Origin: Maridesulfovibrio ferrireducens
Lineage (GTDB): Bacteria > Desulfobacterota > Desulfovibrionia > Desulfovibrionales > Desulfovibrionaceae
Length of the DNA: 64,000 nucleotides
Direction of reading: 5' to 3'
Assembly (NCBI RefSeq): GCF_016342405.1
Contig: NZ_JAEINN010000002.1
Span: 1 to 64,000 of the forward strand
The notes beneath the pieces are model-generated. The model searched no databases. It saw only the letters and a program-made list of their open reading frames with translations, and had not been told where the DNA came from. Shown here piece after piece: positions 61,499 through 64,000 of this stretch. Every line of letters begins with the position of its first letter. Position 1 is the first letter of the stretch. A program made the position numbers and the translations under genes.

Positions 61499-62782
61499 TT
61501 ATACCAACCGTATCCTTCCAGTTAAAAGTTCCTGCATCATGCCCGCTTTAATCTTGCGGGCCTTGGATAACTTGGTTTCCAGTTTGGTTATTTCTGCGTC
61601 CATGTCTGAGAGGATGGTGGCTATGGCGGTTTGTTCGTTAATTGACGGGCAAAATAGATCTAAATTTCTTAGTTCAGATAAACCGATTCGCTTTCTTGTT
61701 GATCCAGTTCCCGCATTTGAAGCTTTTGTCCGAAATTCTAGCGCATTAATTATCGTATAAATGAAATAGGCGTTGAATTTTTTTTGATCAACTTTGAGAC
61801 GAATTCCATCAGAACACATTAAATACCGCTTATGATAACAAGGTATAATGCAAGCTCTGGCGACAGGATCACCCATTTTTGATAAGATAATGTCACCAGG
61901 ATAAATGTTACAGCTTATAAGTTCATCAGCCTTTTGATGTGAAGTATAAATTTCATAATCATTTTTAAATTTACCATCACCAATATTCTGAAGTTGTATT
62001 ATTCTTACACCTTCATCAGTGTAATCTATCGACTTAAGGTTAGATCCAAAGGGACCTCCCGTGAAACTCCACTTTTGCCTTGGATCAGCAATTTCGCTTA
62101 AGTTTGTAGATTCCCACTCTAAAGTTGGTCTTAGCAACTCCTGCATAGCCCCCTGCTTAACCTGCCGTTTCTTGGCAATGAGCTGCTCCATAGATTCGAT
62201 GAGTCCGTCCGCATCGGAGAGGGCCTCGGCTATGGATTCTTGTTCGGATTTGGTGAGGGGAAGAGGGATTGTATATCGAAATAAGTCTTTAAGGGTTATA
62301 CTTGCTTGGTTAGCATTGCCTCTAAAGATTGTTTCAATATAGTTAATATATCTTTCTGTTTTAAAATGATTCAGAAGTAATTTTTGTATTAGATCAGAAT
62401 ACTCTTTTACTCTGATTAAGACTGCATTCTGGTTTAAAAGACACTTTTCGTGTTTTTCTGTTACGAGGATTACTTTTCCAACTAGAGAGTCATACATCGG
62501 AGGTTTCGATCCTACTGTAGAAAAAATTAAATCATTTTCCCTTAACATCCATTTTTTATATGAACAGTTATCCGTACATAAAATATAAACGGGATTGTCA
62601 TCTTTGATTGATGAATAAGTCGTATCACTAACTCTTATAATTCTAGTGCCCGATGTTGTATACTCAGAAGATTTAAATCCAAAACCTTTTATATAGTTAA
62701 CAATATCTCCGAATTCAACAACCTTCCAATCCTCAGGAATAACCCCAACCTCAGTCTGCTTGTATCCGTCCCTTACTGCCAT
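61499..62782 (-). CDS. hsdS: Type I restriction specificity subunit (HsdS)
   Basis: 427 aa with two target-recognition domains: the first starts TEVGVIPEDWKVVEFGDI, the second near 220 (WSFTGGPFGSNLKSIDYTDEG). Each is followed by a helical spacer (LIAKKRQVKQGAMQELL; LSKARKIKAGMMQELLTGRI). HsdS reads a bipartite DNA target and docks HsdM and HsdR. Its start overlaps the hsdM stop by 10 nt. The specificity itself cannot be read from sequence. Confidence 0.94.
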   Translation of the reverse strand: MAVRDGYKQTEVGVIPEDWKVVEFGDIVNYIKGFGFKSSEYTTSGTRIIRVSDTTYSSIKDDNPVYILCTDNCSYKKWMLRENDLIFSTVGSKPPMYDSLVGKVILVTEKHEKCLLNQNAVLIRVKEYSDLIQKLLLNHFKTERYINYIETIFRGNANQASITLKDLFRYTIPLPLTKSEQESIAEALSDADGLIESMEQLIAKKRQVKQGAMQELLRPTLEWESTNLSEIADPRQKWSFTGGPFGSNLKSIDYTDEGVRIIQLQNIGDGKFKNDYEIYTSHQKADELISCNIYPGDIILSKMGDPVARACIIPCYHKRYLMCSDGIRLKVDQKKFNAYFIYTIINALEFRTKASNAGTGSTRKRIGLSELRNLDLFCPSINEQTAIATILSDMDAEITKLETKLSKARKIKAGMMQELLTGRIRLV

Positions 62783-64000
62783 GTGAATCCCATCCTTTCC
62801 AGATGCTTGTTCACTTTGCCTTCAAATTCAGCCACACGATCAACAAGCACTGGCATAGGATTTTCATACCTCTCCGCAAGCTCCTTCACCCGCTTAGTCA
62901 ATTGCTGACTAACCCGATCCATTTCCCCATGAATTGCAGCATTCAAAGCATCAAGCCACTTATCTTCCACTACTAAAATCTTTATTTCGTCTTCCGAAAG
63001 CTGCGGATACTTTGCATAAGCTTCATCGTCTAGCTTAGCCTCTGCATCTTTAAGCTGTTTCTTAAGATCCGTTTCCAACTTTCCAAGATCAAGCCACTTT
63101 TTTAATACTACAACTTCATCCTTCGCATCCTTGTCGGATTTAATTTCTTTCAGCCTAGCGGTTACATTGGCCTTATTGATTTTATCCAGCTCAGCAAAAA
63201 ATCCATCCTCGCCGCCGTGCTCTTCTTCCAATTCGGTCTTTCCGGCCTTAGCGGTTTCAAGTTTAGCTGTAATACGCTCGACAGTTTCTTTCTCTTCCGC
63301 AAAATAGCGGTTAACAATGTATTCCTTGGGGATAAGATCGCAAGTCCATCCTTTATCTACTTCTTTCTTCTTCTTATTTATCTCAATAATGCGCGAAGTT
63401 TCCGCCACCCAGCCGTCAACGGCGATGAAATAGCAGTCATCCTGCATGGTTTCAGACCAGTAATCCATGAGATGCTGATATACATCGTAATGGCTGATCA
63501 ACGGTTTGTTCCCGTAATGAGCAAGTAAATCTTCAGAAAGTTCCGAAATAAGTTTTTTAGGGTTAAGGCCCGATTCAAGACTCTTGAGCTTTATAACAGT
63601 CCTGTTTTGCCACTCGTAAAAATGATTATTCATACCGTCTATGAAAACTGAAAATTCAGGATGCTCATAAATAGCGGTCTTAATAGTCGCCTTATCCACG
63701 GCAAGATCCAGATAATTTTCCCGATTATCTTTGAACAAATCAGCTTTTAAATTTGGGCAAATCTCCCAATACTTAGAAAGAGCTTCAACATCTTCTACGG
63801 GAATACCACCACGCAGATGACCTTCGATATCCTGAATATCTTCCGGTTCCTGACTATCAATGTAGCGCGGCAGATTGAGGTTGAAGTCGTTCTTCTCAAT
63901 TTCCTCAAGCCCGACCATGCGCGAAAACTTTTCAACTTCAAGTTGTTTGGTAAACACATCAACAGCCCTGTGTACGTCCTGCGACCGCAGTCTGTTTTTA
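62773..64000 (-). CDS. hsdM: Type I restriction methyltransferase subunit (HsdM), N-terminus beyond window
   Basis: The frame stays open to the window edge: upstream of the internal Met at 63957 codons read KNRLRSQDVHRAVDV, so this is the C-terminal ~409 residues. The visible part has KFSRMVGLEEIEKNDFNLNLPRYID, the end of the HsdM methylase domain, then the long helical tail (KLETDLKKQLKDAEAKLDDE). The catalytic NPPF motif lies outside the window. HsdM adds N6-methyladenine and protects host DNA. Confidence 0.92.
   Translation of the reverse strand, partial: KNRLRSQDVHRAVDVFTKQLEVEKFSRMVGLEEIEKNDFNLNLPRYIDSQEPEDIQDIEGHLRGGIPVEDVEALSKYWEICPNLKADLFKDNRENYLDLAVDKATIKTAIYEHPEFSVFIDGMNNHFYEWQNRTVIKLKSLESGLNPKKLISELSEDLLAHYGNKPLISHYDVYQHLMDYWSETMQDDCYFIAVDGWVAETSRIIEINKKKKEVDKGWTCDLIPKEYIVNRYFAEEKETVERITAKLETAKAGKTELEEEHGGEDGFFAELDKINKANVTARLKEIKSDKDAKDEVVVLKKWLDLGKLETDLKKQLKDAEAKLDDEAYAKYPQLSEDEIKILVVEDKWLDALNAAIHGEMDRVSQQLTKRVKELAERYENPMPVLVDRVAEFEGKVNKHLERMGFTWQ

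Larger units (their letters stand above)
17302..64000. mobile_element. tRNA-Arg-integrated genomic island (right end outside window)
   Basis: The left boundary is the tRNA-Arg remnant followed by a tyrosine integrase reading inward. Contents are accessory: hipBA, a CoCoNuT-like operon, an IS66 remnant, an ERF/CobS/DUF3150/vWA block, a GTPase-HerA-toxin operon and a type I restriction locus. A+T content is visibly higher than in 1-17 kb, especially at 22984-34601. I see no intact tRNA-Arg or second remnant up to 64000, so continuity to the window end is inferred. No conjugation genes are visible. Confidence 0.7.

Noticed and set aside
17302-64000. CRISPR array or prophage structural genes
   Set aside because: No regularly spaced repeats and no capsid, tail or terminase genes were seen.

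Overview
The window looks like a chromosomal stretch of a marine sulfate-reducing Desulfovibrionales (Maridesulfovibrio/Desulfovibrio-like) bacterium. This is inferred from the moderate G+C, the dense HEINNPL-type histidine kinases with Cache sensors, the receiver-only regulators and the DASS transporter. No rRNA or ribosomal marker is present to prove it.

Region A (1-17200) is core-like. A membrane-anchored sigma54 activator on the minus strand (138-2681) faces a Cache histidine kinase (2912-4585), which is followed by an operon of twelve genes (4939-17070). Two near-consensus sigma54 promoters, GG-N10-GC at 2780 and 4804, precede the kinase gene and the operon. The operon encodes five receiver proteins, one of them with CBS domains. 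It also encodes a DASS transporter, a 50-residue membrane peptide, a Yip1-like membrane protein, a PEP-synthase-like phosphotransfer protein without the usual catalytic barrel, and three more histidine kinases. No receiver carries a DNA-binding output. The activator plus phosphorelay plus transporter probably forms one nutrient- or stress-responsive signalling unit.

Region B (from 17302 to beyond 64000) is a genomic island. It begins at the 3' half of a tRNA-Arg(TCT) gene, which is the attachment-site remnant, and the tRNA's own terminator lies on the host side. A tyrosine integrase follows, then an orphan phospholipase-D-type nuclease, and a DUF6933-hipB-hipA module with a palindrome over the hipB start. 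At 22984-34601 lies an A+T-rich five-gene operon: a UPF1-like helicase fused to a DUF559-like nuclease, a membrane coiled-coil protein, a coiled-coil McrB-like GTPase, a McrC/DUF2357-like protein and a 933-aa possible actin/Hsp70-fold protein. It matches the coiled-coil McrBC (CoCoNuT) type IV restriction architecture. An IS66 remnant at 34602-34876 cuts a gene at the junction with the next block.

At 35151-42236 a minus-strand block carries an ERF annealing protein, a CobS-like AAA+ ATPase, a DUF3150 protein and a CobT-like von Willebrand A protein. These genes are typical of integrative elements. Small membrane and zinc-ribbon proteins and a WYL regulator complete the block, and most of its genes are followed by a hairpin. 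A second, paralogous WYL regulator (42490) heads a plus-strand run: two dynamin-like GTPases, a glycine-zipper membrane protein with a frameshifted duplicate, a HerA-type ATPase, a WHH-type HNH nuclease toxin with a DUF6985-like immunity protein, and a CASTOR/POLLUX-like channel. I do not recognise this combination as a described system, and it is the best candidate for a new defence or conflict operon. A TTCCA-N5-TGGAA element occurs near the WYL gene and upstream of two small genes at 55-56 kb, which suggests a small WYL regulon.

The right end (56453-64000) is a minus-strand type I restriction-modification locus: hsdM (cut by the window end), hsdS, an AAA ATPase, hsdR and a YgjP-type metallopeptidase. 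The intact tRNA-Arg expected at the far end of the island is not in the window.
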